Under the pieces are notes generated by a model, which was given only the letters and a program-made list of their open reading frames with translations, was not told the DNA's origin and did no database searches. The position numbers and the translations under genes were made by a program. From JL08 sp039969355 (GTDB lineage Bacteria > Pseudomonadota > Alphaproteobacteria > Rhodobacterales > Rhodobacteraceae): a stretch of 64,000 bases of DNA. The stretch is from NCBI GenBank assembly GCA_039969355.1, contig JBDVOA010000012.1, positions 1 through 64,000 of the forward strand, given 5' to 3'. Shown here in pieces: positions 44,261 to 53,775 of the stretch. Numbering within the stretch: the stretch's first letter is position 1; every line of letters begins with the position of its first letter.

Positions 44261-45436
44261 ATGCGTATTCTGCCCACCCTCTCGACTTTCTTTCTAGCCA
44301 CTGCACCAGCTTTTGCGCAGGATCAATGTGGCGGAAAATTCTCGGGTTTCGTTTCCGGTCTGAAAACCGAAGCCGTCGAGAAAGGACACGAGCCATCCTC
44401 GGTTAACAAGTTCTTTGCCAACGTGCGCCAGGACCCAACGGTCCTGGAGGCGGATCGATCACAAGGCGTGTTCCAGCGACCTTTTCTCGATTTTTCCCGC
44501 CGCCTCATCAGCCAGAACCGAATAGATCGGGGGAAGGCGAACGCAAAAAAATATGCCGCCGTGTTCGACCAGATAGAAGCAGACTATGGGGTATCTCGTG
44601 GTGTTTTGCTGGCGTTCTGGGCATTTGAAACCGACTACGGTGCGTTTCAGGGCGACTTCAACACACTGAACGCGCTGGTGACCTTGTCTCATGATTGTCG
44701 ACGCCCCGCACTGTTTCGTCCGCAGGTTTTTGCGGCACTTGAACTCTATGAGAGCGGAAATTTCAGCCCGACAAAAACAACCGGCGCCTGGGCTGGCGAA
44801 ATCGGCATGGTCCAGATGCTACCGCGCGATATCATTGAAAATGGTATTGATGGGGACGGCGACGGCACCGTATCGCTTAAGACGTCAGCACCTGACGCCT
44901 TGTTATCGGGGGCCAAGATGCTTCAGAGCCTAGGATGGCAAGCCAACCAACCCTGGCTTAGAGAAGTCACGGTTCCATCCGCCCTCAATTTCGCTCAGAC
45001 CGGACTTGAATACTCTAAGTCCGTGTCTGAATGGGCCAGTCTTGGAGTCGCATTGCGGGACAGCACAGGTGTCACCGACGATATGCAGACATCCGTCCTG
45101 CTGCCGCAAGGCCGAAGTGGACCAGCGTTCCTCGCTTTCTCGAACTTTCGGGTTTACTTTGAATGGAACCAGAGTTTTGTCTACGTGCTAACTGCGGCTT
45201 ATTTCGCAAACAGGCTGGAAGGCGCGGACCGGTATTATGCAGGCAATCCTGAACCCGGTCTCAACGGCGCGCAGATGAAGCAATTGCAGAGCAAGTTGCA
45301 GACACAAGGTCACGACGTCGGCAAGGTGGATGGAATCTTGGGGGCCAAAACCCGCGCAGCCGTGCAAGCAGAACAGGTCCGGATGGGGCTACCTGCGGAC
45401 GCCTGGCCGACACCTGATCTGCTGAGCCGTTTGTAG
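44261..45436 (+). CDS. Lytic murein transglycosylase, MltB family with peptidoglycan-binding domain
   Basis: The 391-residue exported protein has a signal peptide ending AFA-Q (about residue 19). The catalytic domain has the active-site glutamate in LAFWAFETDYGAF, and GEIGMVQMLPRDI and GDGDGTVSL follow. A C-terminal peptidoglycan-binding domain (QMKQLQSKL, then HDVGKVDGILGAKTRAAVQ) starts near 335. It cleaves peptidoglycan in the periplasm. The gene converges on smc. Confidence 0.93.
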   Translation: MRILPTLSTFFLATAPAFAQDQCGGKFSGFVSGLKTEAVEKGHEPSSVNKFFANVRQDPTVLEADRSQGVFQRPFLDFSRRLISQNRIDRGKANAKKYAAVFDQIEADYGVSRGVLLAFWAFETDYGAFQGDFNTLNALVTLSHDCRRPALFRPQVFAALELYESGNFSPTKTTGAWAGEIGMVQMLPRDIIENGIDGDGDGTVSLKTSAPDALLSGAKMLQSLGWQANQPWLREVTVPSALNFAQTGLEYSKSVSEWASLGVALRDSTGVTDDMQTSVLLPQGRSGPAFLAFSNFRVYFEWNQSFVYVLTAAYFANRLEGADRYYAGNPEPGLNGAQMKQLQSKLQTQGHDVGKVDGILGAKTRAAVQAEQVRMGLPADAWPTPDLLSRL

Positions 45437-45448
45437 CCGGGGCCAATA

Positions 45449-48400
45449 TCAGGCTACCATGCTGGCGGCCTTCTTAAGGTCAACAGATACCAGCTGCGAA
45501 ACACCCTGTTCGGCCATTGTCACTCCGAACAGTCGATCCATACGAGACATCGTGACCGCGTGGTGCGTGATAATCAAGAACCGCGTGTCGGTCTGGCGGG
45601 TCATTTCATCAAGCAGATCACAAAACCGGGTAACATTGGCATCATCCAGCGGCGCATCCACCTCATCAAGCACACAGATCGGTGCCGGATTGGCCAGAAA
45701 AACCGCAAAAATCAGAGCCATCGCCGTGAGCGTCTGTTCCCCGCCCGATAACAGGCTGAGTGTGCTGAGTTTCTTACCTGGTGGTTGACACATGATCTCA
45801 AGCCCGGCCTCAAGCGGATCATCACTTTCCACCATTACCAGACTTGCCTCACCGCCTCCAAACAGGTGCGTGAATAGCATCGAAAAGTTTGAGTTGACCT
45901 GCTCAAATGCAGTCAAAAGGCGTTCGCGTCCCTCGCGGTTCAGGCTGGCTATGCCGCTGCGCAGCGTTTTGATTGCCTCTTCCAGATCACTCTTTTCGCG
46001 AACCAGTGTGTCGTGCTCTTCCTGTATTTCAACCGCGTCCTCTTCAGCCCGCAAATTCACTGCACCCAATGCATCTCGCTGGCGTTTCAGACGGTTCACA
46101 TCAGACTCAATAGATTCGGCTGCAGGCATTTTTTCCGGATCTGCATCCAGTTTCTCGAGTAACTCCGCAGGGCCAATTTCCTGATCCTCCATGATACGCG
46201 CCGTCGTTGCCGCAACCGTTTCACGCGCAGCATCGGCGCGGGCTTCGCTGCGTGCCCGCGCTTCTCGGGCTTCGCCTGCCTGACGCTCAGCGCCGCGCTC
46301 GGCTTGAACGGCGTCACGCAGATTACCTTCCGCCTCGGCCAATACATCTGCAGCCGTGTTGCGACGGTTTTCTCCCTCACTTATTGCTTCACCCAGTTCC
46401 GCGCGCTTGCCCGCTATTTCGTTGGGTGCGGCGCTGGCCTCTTTCAGTTCAGCCTCGGTACTCTCTTTGCGCTCAGCCAATTCGTGAGTGCGCTTCTCGG
46501 CGGTTTCCAGGCGATGCCGCCATCCGCTGATTTCCTTGGTCACTTCCTGCGTGCGTTTCAGCCGCGCGTCTCCTTCGCGGCGTAATTCATCATGTGCAGA
46601 CCTACGCGTCATCATGGTCATACGCGCGGCCTCGACCGTTAGCTTGATGTCTTCTGCATCCGCGCGCGCTTGCCCCAAATCGCCAAGCTCAGCCAAGGCG
46701 CGTTCGGCCTCCTGCACCCTTGATCGCGCGCCCATCGCCTCTTCTTCGTGGCGGGCAACTGCCAAACCCAGAGACTCCAGACGCCCCTGTGCAAGGTTGC
46801 GGTCAGCTTCGGCTTTGCTCAGCGCACGATTTGCATCACCAACTGCCCGATCTGCATCACGCCGCGCGTCGCGTGCCGCCTGATCCGCGCTGGCTTTTTC
46901 AGCCAGCATTCCAGTCAACAATTCATGAGCTGACCGCGCGCCTTCTGCCCGCGCAGTGGCCCGCTCAAGTTCTTGCTTCAATTCTTCCAATCGGTTGAGC
47001 TGTTGCAGGCGCAGAGCCGCCGCACTTGGCGCATCTTCGGCCCAGGCCCGAAACCCGTCCCATCGCCACAGGTCTCCTTCGGGGGAAACCAGACGCTGCC
47101 CCGGCTTAAGGCTGGATTGCAGGCGCGGACCATCATCTGGTTCTACCAGACCAATTTGCCCCATCCGTCGTGCCAGAACGTCAGGAACTGAGACGTGCTG
47201 TGATAGCGGTGTCACACCAGTGGGCAAAGACTGTTCAGTGTCATAACGCTTCAGCACCGCCCAACCGGATGGGCCGTCTTCTTCAACTTCAGGGGCACGC
47301 AGATCATCGGCCAACGCGGCACCCAGAGCTTTCTCAAAGCCTTGTTGAACCTGCAGGCGGTCCAAAATCTGCCCTCCCTCGGCTGTATCGCGTTCCACCA
47401 AGCGCGCCAATGCACTCACTTCGGCGCGCAGTGCATTCATTTCGCCCTCAGCTTCGGAACGTTCTGCGCGGGCGTCGGCCTCGCGGGTCTGGGTCTCGGA
47501 GCGGGCTGTTTCGGCCGCCACCAACTGTGCCTCCGCAGTTATAGCTGCCTCTACTGCCGCAACCTCCGACTTTCCGAAATCTTCAAATTCTTGTACTGCT
47601 TGTTCCAGCGCCGCCTGCGATGCGGCAACAGCACCGCGCGCCTGCTCGGCATCGCTTTCTGATTTGGTTTGCGTTTTAAGGTTGTCCTCTAACAGGCGCT
47701 CTGCCGAATGATGCCGCGCCGCAAGTCGTGCAACATCCTCGGTCAGCTGTGCCAAATCTGCTTCGCGGGACTGCAGGACCGATGCAGATTCCTGAGATGC
47801 GATCTCGGCCTCGTGCAATCTTTCTGCATGACCTTCGCCTGCCTTTGAGAGCTCAGTTGCTTCCCACTCCAGCCGCTCGATCGTCTCGCCCGCGTCTCGA
47901 TTCAATCCGGCCTCGCGGGTCATGTCGTTGGACAGTTGCTCAATACGACCGGTTAAGGTCTCTATGGTCTGTCGCGCCCGGTTTTCCTGATCGCTCAGAG
48001 TGTCCCGCTGCACATTGAGCCGTTGAAGAATAGCTGCAGCCACTGCTTCTTCTTCGCGCAGGGCCGGTAGTGCTTCTTCGGCAACAGCGCGTACTTTGGC
48101 ACTCTGTCGCGCCGCAATCTCGGCCGCAGAAGCCGCGGTCGTGCGATCTCTCAATTCGTCGTCAGCCCGGGCGCGAGCATCATCCGCCTCGCGCCATCGC
48201 CGATAAAGGAGCATTCCTTCTGCGCGACGCAACGCATCTCCAATTTCGCGGTAGCGCGCCGCTTGTCGAGCCTGCCGCGCCAACTGAGCAAGCTGAGCTG
48301 CAAGTTGTTCTATTACATCGTCGACGCGTGCCAGATTGGTTTCTGCGCCGTTCAGCTTCAGTTCAGCCTCATGACGCCGCTGATAAAGGCCCGAAATCCC

Positions 48401-48904
48401 TGCTGCCTCTTCTAAAATACGGCGACGGCTTTTAGGCTTGGCATTGATCAACTCTGCAATCTGCCCCTGCCGTACCAGTGCCGGCGAATGTGCACCGGTT
48501 GATGCATCTGCAAATAACATCTGAACGTCGCGCGCGCGCACGTCCTTTGCGCCCGCCTTGTAGGCACTGCCGACATCACGCGTAATGCGGCGCACAATCT
48601 CTAAGGTGTCCGAGTCGTTGAAACCGGCCGGTGCCAAACGATCCGAATTGTCGATGTATAGTGAGACTTCTGCAAAGTTCCTGGCTGGGCGTGTTGCAGC
48701 GCCGGCAAAGATTACATCTTCCATCCCGCCACCGCGCATCGCGGTTGGGCGGTTTTCGCCCATCACCCAACGCAAAGCTTCAAGCAAGTTGGACTTGCCG
48801 CAGCCATTGGGCCCAACGACGCCCGTTAAGCCATCTGCAATGATCAGATCCGTCGGGTCAACGAAACTTTTGAAGCCGGTTAGTCTGAGTTTCGAAAAGT
48901 GCAC
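45449..48904 (-). CDS. smc: Chromosome segregation protein SMC
   Basis: The 1151-residue ATPase has an N-terminal Walker A GPNGCGKSNLLEAL (31-44), two long coiled coils (rich in Ala, Glu, Arg) around a hinge near 500-640, and a C-terminal signature LLSGGEQTLTAMAL with Walker B VLDEVDAPLDD. With ScpA and ScpB it organises and segregates the chromosome. Genes for ScpA/B are not nearby. Antisense open frames across it follow from its biased codons. Confidence 0.97.
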   Translation of the reverse strand: MHFSKLRLTGFKSFVDPTDLIIADGLTGVVGPNGCGKSNLLEALRWVMGENRPTAMRGGGMEDVIFAGAATRPARNFAEVSLYIDNSDRLAPAGFNDSDTLEIVRRITRDVGSAYKAGAKDVRARDVQMLFADASTGAHSPALVRQGQIAELINAKPKSRRRILEEAAGISGLYQRRHEAELKLNGAETNLARVDDVIEQLAAQLAQLARQARQAARYREIGDALRRAEGMLLYRRWREADDARARADDELRDRTTAASAAEIAARQSAKVRAVAEEALPALREEEAVAAAILQRLNVQRDTLSDQENRARQTIETLTGRIEQLSNDMTREAGLNRDAGETIERLEWEATELSKAGEGHAERLHEAEIASQESASVLQSREADLAQLTEDVARLAARHHSAERLLEDNLKTQTKSESDAEQARGAVAASQAALEQAVQEFEDFGKSEVAAVEAAITAEAQLVAAETARSETQTREADARAERSEAEGEMNALRAEVSALARLVERDTAEGGQILDRLQVQQGFEKALGAALADDLRAPEVEEDGPSGWAVLKRYDTEQSLPTGVTPLSQHVSVPDVLARRMGQIGLVEPDDGPRLQSSLKPGQRLVSPEGDLWRWDGFRAWAEDAPSAAALRLQQLNRLEELKQELERATARAEGARSAHELLTGMLAEKASADQAARDARRDADRAVGDANRALSKAEADRNLAQGRLESLGLAVARHEEEAMGARSRVQEAERALAELGDLGQARADAEDIKLTVEAARMTMMTRRSAHDELRREGDARLKRTQEVTKEISGWRHRLETAEKRTHELAERKESTEAELKEASAAPNEIAGKRAELGEAISEGENRRNTAADVLAEAEGNLRDAVQAERGAERQAGEAREARARSEARADAARETVAATTARIMEDQEIGPAELLEKLDADPEKMPAAESIESDVNRLKRQRDALGAVNLRAEEDAVEIQEEHDTLVREKSDLEEAIKTLRSGIASLNREGRERLLTAFEQVNSNFSMLFTHLFGGGEASLVMVESDDPLEAGLEIMCQPPGKKLSTLSLLSGGEQTLTAMALIFAVFLANPAPICVLDEVDAPLDDANVTRFCDLLDEMTRQTDTRFLIITHHAVTMSRMDRLFGVTMAEQGVSQLVSVDLKKAASMVA

Positions 48905-48991
48905 GCACAGACCTTATGAATGATTCCTAGCTTTGCGCTAAGGTGATGTGGAATGGGGGGGCGTGTCAACGCCATCACACCCGATCTGGGG

Positions 48992-49022
48992 ATATCGCGT
49001 GACTTATCCACAATATATCGCG
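48992..49022. promoter_or_regulatory. DnaA-box-like site flanked by direct repeats
   Basis: TTATCCACA (49004-49012) is a perfect consensus DnaA box between the smc and FadR-type genes. Direct ATATCGCG repeats flank it at 48992-48999 and 49015-49022. The intergenic stretch 48905-49211 (307 bases) also holds the CCATCA-N2-TGATGG palindrome at 49040-49053. No gene is seen there. Confidence 0.5.
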
Positions 49023-49172
49023 GTTTCCAGCGAATTTTACCATCAGTTGATGGAGTGTTAAACACAAGAGGGGCCGTTGGTCTGATTGTAAAGGTTCGGA
49101 ATCGCAGATCCACCCTGAGCACCCTATCACAGTAGGCCTATTGAACAGAAAAACCATTGCTGCACCTCCAAT

Positions 49173-49193
49173 TTGGTCATATGATTTGACCAA
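49173..49193. promoter_or_regulatory. Palindromic operator candidate of the FadR-type regulator
   Basis: TTGGTCA, a 7-base spacer and TGACCAA form a perfect 7+7 inverted repeat, 18 bases before the start of the regulator gene. The half-site TTGGT/ACCAA is the kind bound by FadR/PdhR-type GntR proteins, though those usually have much shorter spacers. Confidence 0.6.
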
Positions 49194-49211
49194 TCCGACT
49201 GCGAGTAAGTG

Positions 49212-49988
49212 ATGCCTTTCGAGAAAGTCGAACCCGAGAAACTTTCAACTTCGGTCGTTCGTCAAATTGAGAAACTGATTCTTCGGGGAGTCTTGCGCGC
49301 CGGTGAACGCCTGCCAGCCGAACGTGCCCTCTCAGAGCGACTAGGCGTATCACGACCTTCATTGCGTGATGCAATTGCCGAGTTGCAGGACAAAGGTTTG
49401 ATCACGTCACGCGCGGGGTCCGGTATCTATGTTGCAGACGTCCTCGGATCCGCTTTTTCTCCTGCTCTCACAAGTCTATTTTCCAGTCATCAAGAAGCAG
49501 TGTTTGACTACATTGACTTCCGGCGGGACATGGAATCGCTGGCCGCGATGCGCGCCGCGCGCCTTGGATCAGACACCGACCTTGCCGTGGTTCAGGCGAT
49601 TTTTGAAAAGATGGCCGCCGCCCGGTCAAAACGAAACCCAGAAGACGAAGCACAATTGGACGCCCAGTTCCATATGTCTATCGTCGAGGCAAGCCACAAC
49701 GTGGTCATGTTGCACATGATGCGGTCGATGTACGAACTTCTCAAAGAAGGTGTATTTTATAACAGGCAGGTTGTTTTCAAACAGCGAACGACACGCGACA
49801 TGCTGTTGGATCAACACAGAGCCATCAATGATGCACTACAATCCCGAGATCCGGAAGCGGCACGCGCCGCAGTTGAGGCGCATATGAACTTTATCGAGGA
49901 GGCGTTGCAGGATCAACGCAAGGCGCTGGAGCATGAGGTGATCGCGCGACAGCGGCTACAACAGGAAATCGATATCGGAAAATTCTGA
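49212..49988 (+). CDS. FadR-family (GntR) transcriptional regulator
   Basis: The 258-residue protein has a winged HTH with LRAGERLPAERALSERLGVS and RPSLRDAIAELQDKGL, then SGIYVAD, and a C-terminal all-helical FCD ligand domain with DAQFHMSIVEASHN and HRAINDALQSRDPEAARAA. The ligand is probably a carboxylate, as for PdhR/LldR/GlcC. ATG 49212 is preferred to the GTG at 49209. A palindrome upstream suggests autoregulation. Confidence 0.9.
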   Translation: MPFEKVEPEKLSTSVVRQIEKLILRGVLRAGERLPAERALSERLGVSRPSLRDAIAELQDKGLITSRAGSGIYVADVLGSAFSPALTSLFSSHQEAVFDYIDFRRDMESLAAMRAARLGSDTDLAVVQAIFEKMAAARSKRNPEDEAQLDAQFHMSIVEASHNVVMLHMMRSMYELLKEGVFYNRQVVFKQRTTRDMLLDQHRAINDALQSRDPEAARAAVEAHMNFIEEALQDQRKALEHEVIARQRLQQEIDIGKF

Positions 49989-50006
49989 CGCATAACCCCA
50001 ACAAAA

Positions 50007-50034
50007 AACCCGGCCACTTGGGCCGGGTTGTTCT
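50007..50034 (-). terminator. Terminator of the F0 ATP synthase operon
   Basis: The 9-bp stem AACCCGGCC / GGCCGGGTT with a 5-base loop lies after atpF on the minus strand and is followed there by a run of T. On the plus strand the T-run is weak, so it mainly ends the atp transcript and perhaps also the FadR gene. Confidence 0.8.
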
Positions 50035-50070
50035 TGCGCAGCATTGGCTATCAGAAAGTCAGGGCGTCTT

Positions 50071-50631
50071 TTAATGAAGCTTTGCATCAACCTCAGCGAT
50101 TGCACTGTCGATCAGTGCGTTACCTTCTGCGGCAGTCATCTTTTTGGCAATCACATCACGGGCAGCGGCCACGGCGATGCTGACGGCCTGATTGCGAACG
50201 TCCTTGATTGCAGCAGACTGAGCCGAAACAATCTGATCTTCAGCCGCCGCCAACCGACGGGCAATTGACTGGGTCAGATCCTCTTTGGCCTGCTCCGCAG
50301 CCAAACTAGCCTCTTCCTTGGCGGCAGAAACGATGCGATCAGCTTGTTCCTGCACCTCTTTTTGTTTGCGCTCATAACTGGCAAGCAAAGTCTGTGCCTC
50401 TTCACGCAAGGCTCGAGCTTCGTCGATATCTGATCTGATGCCATCAGCACGTTTATCCAGCATTCCGCCCAAGATCGAAGGAACTTTGTAGTAGATCAAC
50501 ACGCCGATAAAGGCGAGGAACGCCAACAACACGATAAAGTTCGTATTGTGCAGCGAGATGAAAGGACCATCCGCCGCAAACGCCGGAGTCGCCGCGCTGA
50601 CGGAAACGGTAAGAGCAATTAGCTGTCGCAT
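50071..50631 (-). CDS. atpF: ATP synthase F0 subunit b
   Basis: The 186-residue protein has a hydrophobic N-terminal helix with a signal-like start (MRQLIALTVSVSAATPAFA) and a second membrane segment near residues 30-50. A long charged coiled coil follows. It forms the peripheral stalk with b'. It begins 5 bases after the b' gene. Confidence 0.95.
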   Translation of the reverse strand: MRQLIALTVSVSAATPAFAADGPFISLHNTNFIVLLAFLAFIGVLIYYKVPSILGGMLDKRADGIRSDIDEARALREEAQTLLASYERKQKEVQEQADRIVSAAKEEASLAAEQAKEDLTQSIARRLAAAEDQIVSAQSAAIKDVRNQAVSIAVAAARDVIAKKMTAAEGNALIDSAIAEVDAKLH

Positions 50632-50636
50632 CTCAG

Positions 50637-51209
50637 TTATCCTTTCAACCGTGCAGTGACTGCGGACGAAATGGTGCGCGCGTCTGCTTTGCTACCCATC
50701 GCCGCAACGATCTCTTTGGCGGTGTCTTTGGCGACTTCTTTAATGCTGTCAATTGCGCCAGCGCGAATTCCAGCAATCGCCTTTTCGGACTCCGCCGATT
50801 TCGCTGCGATCTGCGCATCGGCTTTGGAAATCGCAACATTCAGATCAGCCTGAATGTCAGCCTTGGCCTCCGCGACAATTCGATGCGCTTCGCTACGGGC
50901 ATCTGCTAGGGCCTGATTGTAGGCCGCTTCGGCCTCACTTGCCTTTTGCTTCAGATTTTCCGCTGCCGCGATATCATTTGTGATCGTCCCCTGACGTTGG
51001 GCCAGAATGGAACCGATCCGCGGCAATGCCACCTTCGCCAAAATCAGATAGATGACCACAAGAGCAACAACGAGCCAGAAAATCTGGTTCGGGAAGTGGC
51101 TAAAGTCCAGCTGCGGCATACCCGGTGCAGCGTCCGCCGGATTATGCGTATCTACGCCCAGCGCATCCGCTAATCCGTCGCCTGTTGCATTTTGCGTTTC
51201 GCTTGCCAT
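50637..51209 (-). CDS. atpG: ATP synthase F0 subunit b'
   Basis: The 190-residue protein has a hydrophilic N-terminus of about 40 residues, then a membrane helix (QIFWLVVALVVIYLILAKVA) and a helical coiled coil. Photosynthetic and alphaproteobacterial ATP synthases carry a separate b' in addition to b, and the position before atpF fits this. Confidence 0.92.
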   Translation of the reverse strand: MASETQNATGDGLADALGVDTHNPADAAPGMPQLDFSHFPNQIFWLVVALVVIYLILAKVALPRIGSILAQRQGTITNDIAAAENLKQKASEAEAAYNQALADARSEAHRIVAEAKADIQADLNVAISKADAQIAAKSAESEKAIAGIRAGAIDSIKEVAKDTAKEIVAAMGSKADARTISSAVTARLKG

Positions 51210-51294
51210 GTCGTTCTCTCCTAAGGAACCAGTCGTTACACCGGGCAGCCACGAGATGTGCTTGCCCGATCGTAAGGAATTGTTGCCTTAAGGA

Positions 51295-51531
51295 TCAGAC
51301 GGCAAACATCAGCAGCAGAGCGACGAGGAACGAGAAGATCCCCAAAGCTTCTGCAAACGCGATGCCGATGAACATTGTCGCGGTCTGACCAGCAGCTGCT
51401 GACGGATTGCGCAAAGCACCCGACAGAAAGTTACCTACCACGTGACCCACACCAACGGCCGCGCCGCCCATGCCAGTACATGCCAGACCTGCGCCAATGT
51501 AGGCACCCATTTGTACGATATCGCCTTCCAT
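51295..51531 (-). CDS. atpE: ATP synthase F0 subunit c
   Basis: The 78-residue hairpin membrane protein has GAYIGAGLACTGMGGAAVGVG, RNPSAAAG in the loop (the conserved R-N-P), and the proton-carrying Glu61 in FAEALGIF. Ten or more copies form the rotating ring. Confidence 0.97.
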   Translation of the reverse strand: MEGDIVQMGAYIGAGLACTGMGGAAVGVGHVVGNFLSGALRNPSAAAGQTATMFIGIAFAEALGIFSFLVALLLMFAV

Positions 51532-51597
51532 GTCTTTTCTCCTTACGATGGAATTCAGTTGATTACTGAGGCACGATACAAGCCCGCGCCCATGTTC

Positions 51598-52353
51598 TTA
51601 GTGATGTGGATGAAGCGCGTCTTTCAGATAGACGCAGGTGAGGATCGCGAAAACATAGGCCTGGATAAAGGACACCAGAACCTCCAGCGCATAGATGGCT
51701 GTGATCGCAACAATGGACAGCGGTGCGATCGCCGCGATTGCAGCAAATCCCGCAAACACTTTGATCACTGCGTGACCAGCCATCATGTTACCCGCCAAAC
51801 GAATAGAATGACTGATCGGGCGCACAAAGTACGAAATAATCTCGATTAGCGCGAGGATCGGCCGCAAGGGCAATGGTGCAGCGCTGATCCAAAACAGGCT
51901 CAGAAAGCTTGCACCGTGCAATACAAACCCAAGGATTGTTACGGTCAGGAACACAGCCATCGCCATCACCGCAGTCACCGCGATATGGCTTGTGGTGGTA
52001 AACGCCATCGGTATCAGACCAAGAAAGTTTGCGACAACAATGAACATGAACAGGGTCATAATGTAGGGGAAATACTTAAGCCCCTCTTTGCCACAAATGT
52101 CTTCGACCATCTTATAGATAAAACCGTAGGCCATTTCAGCGATCGATTGCGTCCGACCCGGAACAATTGCGCGCTTGGACGTGCCCAGTACCAGCAGCGC
52201 AAAAATGGCCAAAACAGCCAAGCCCATCCACAAAGTCACATTTGTCGGTGTGTACCAATGAATTGCATCGCCACCAAACAACGGTTTGACGATAAACTGA
52301 TCCATTGGGTGAAATACAAGACCGCCGCCCTCGCTATGCGCTTCGTCTGCCAT
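51598..52353 (-). CDS. atpB: ATP synthase F0 subunit a
   Basis: The 251-residue membrane protein has five or six helices and the essential arginine in SIRLAGNMMAGHAV. It forms the proton half-channels beside the c ring. It begins 2 bases after atpI, and the c-subunit gene follows after 66 bases. Confidence 0.97.
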   Translation of the reverse strand: MADEAHSEGGGLVFHPMDQFIVKPLFGGDAIHWYTPTNVTLWMGLAVLAIFALLVLGTSKRAIVPGRTQSIAEMAYGFIYKMVEDICGKEGLKYFPYIMTLFMFIVVANFLGLIPMAFTTTSHIAVTAVMAMAVFLTVTILGFVLHGASFLSLFWISAAPLPLRPILALIEIISYFVRPISHSIRLAGNMMAGHAVIKVFAGFAAIAAIAPLSIVAITAIYALEVLVSFIQAYVFAILTCVYLKDALHPHH

Positions 52354-52355
52354 GT

Positions 52356-52691
52356 TCAGTCCTTCTCGTCTCTTTCGGCGTCTTCGGCCATCTTCTTCGA
52401 CTGGATTTCCTGCGCGCTTCGGAGCATCGTCTTTACCCCGGCGGCCATGCCCAGCAATGTAAACAGCACCAGAAAAATCGGGAGCGTCCCGAGCAGGGTG
52501 TCCAGCCCAAATCCGATGCCAAAGCCAATCCCAAGACCGGCCACCAATTCGATCACCATCCGCCAGGCTAAATGCGCCTGAGAGTAGTGCGTATCCGCGC
52601 GTGGAGCCGGCGCGCTTGCCTGTTTTGCCGCCTCGATTTTAGCACCAAGCTGCGCCATTCGCTGCTCTTCGCTATCCTCGCTCACGCGCAA
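52356..52691 (-). CDS. atpI: ATP synthase protein I
   Basis: The 111-residue protein has a polar N-terminus and two membrane helices (VIELVAGLGIGFGIGFGL and LPIFLVLFTLLGMAAGV). It is the AtpI/AtpZ assembly factor that precedes atpB in this class. It is the first gene of the F0 operon. Confidence 0.9.
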   Translation of the reverse strand: MRVSEDSEEQRMAQLGAKIEAAKQASAPAPRADTHYSQAHLAWRMVIELVAGLGIGFGIGFGLDTLLGTLPIFLVLFTLLGMAAGVKTMLRSAQEIQSKKMAEDAERDEKD

Positions 52692-52869
52692 ATCCTCCTG
52701 CGGATCGATGCCCCGTTGCTAAGGCGCGACGAGTGGTGAGTCAACCGGTGGCGTAACATGTTGGATTTCGACTTAAATCACTGTTTTAGTTACGATAATT
52801 TCGAACCCACGGATTGAGAACTTAGCAGTCGCTCTCTTAACCCGGACAAATTTGTGAACATTACCATAT

Positions 52870-53772
52870 TCAACCAAGTGGTTGATCTTCTGTCCCGCGA
52901 AACGTCTTTGTTTCGTCGAGAAGCCATGCTCGAAAGTGTTTCACTGCCGAGCGGCGCACGCCACGGCTCCCATAGACCAGATAGAAAGCGCCATCACGGA
53001 TTCCGATGTCGAAACATCTGACCAACCGACCGAGATCACGATCAAAGGACACACATTCCGACGACCCCAGATAAGCCCCCAAGCCATTCAGCGCAGCCTC
53101 ATAGGCCAAGGGAGACCGCATACGCCATTCATGATCCGACGGGCCATCATAGTTCAAACCGACCTCAGCAAACCATTGTCGCCAGATATTGTTGGTTCTG
53201 TCACGCAAGAGGGGCAACTTTAGCAAGTCTTTTGGTTCGTGAATGACTTCACGCATCAACTTGGGCGTCGCATGCGGGTAAATCAGGGCGTAACTCAGAA
53301 GATCAGACGGCACATCCAGTTTGCCGGTATGAGCAAACCGGATCGCAACGTCCGCTTCGTATTTTTCCACATCTGCAAGGTTGGGGGACGCCTCCAACCG
53401 GACCTCGATATCCGGATAGGCCCGTTGAAATGTAGCCAGGCGCGGGATAATGAACCTTTCCGCGAACAAGGGCTCACTGTTGACTGTGACACGCCCGGTC
53501 GGCACTGCAGCAAGATCGTCGGTTGCTTCCGCGATCAGATCAAGCGCTGGCAAGATCCGCTCGAGATAGCTTTGGCCCACAATGGTAAGCTCCACGCCAC
53601 GAGGCAAATCTCGAAAAAGCTGGACGCCAAGACGGCTCTCCAATCCCCGCACGTGCCGGCTGATGGCTGAATGGCTAACAGCAAGCTCAACTGCGGCCCG
53701 GCTAAAACTTTCGTGCCGTCCGGCAGCATCAAAGGCGCGCAACGCGTTTAAGGGTGGTAGATTGCGGGACAT
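52870..53772 (-). CDS. LysR-family transcriptional regulator (GcvA-like)
   Basis: The 300-residue protein starts at ATG 53772 with SRNLPPLNALRAFDAAGRHE, the typical GcvA-type N-terminus, then HTH residues SHSAISRHVRGLE. The ligand-binding domain has two Rossmann lobes. A TATACGTG/CACGTATA palindrome is placed 4 bases upstream of its start. The target is unknown; the DUF1127 gene is divergent. Confidence 0.9.
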   Translation of the reverse strand: MSRNLPPLNALRAFDAAGRHESFSRAAVELAVSHSAISRHVRGLESRLGVQLFRDLPRGVELTIVGQSYLERILPALDLIAEATDDLAAVPTGRVTVNSEPLFAERFIIPRLATFQRAYPDIEVRLEASPNLADVEKYEADVAIRFAHTGKLDVPSDLLSYALIYPHATPKLMREVIHEPKDLLKLPLLRDRTNNIWRQWFAEVGLNYDGPSDHEWRMRSPLAYEAALNGLGAYLGSSECVSFDRDLGRLVRCFDIGIRDGAFYLVYGSRGVRRSAVKHFRAWLLDETKTFRGTEDQPLG

Positions 53773-53775
53773 ACC

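Noticed and set aside
46207..47544. Several long open frames antisense to smc
   Set aside because: They arise from the biased codons of the coiled-coil region, overlap each other, and lack ribosome sites.
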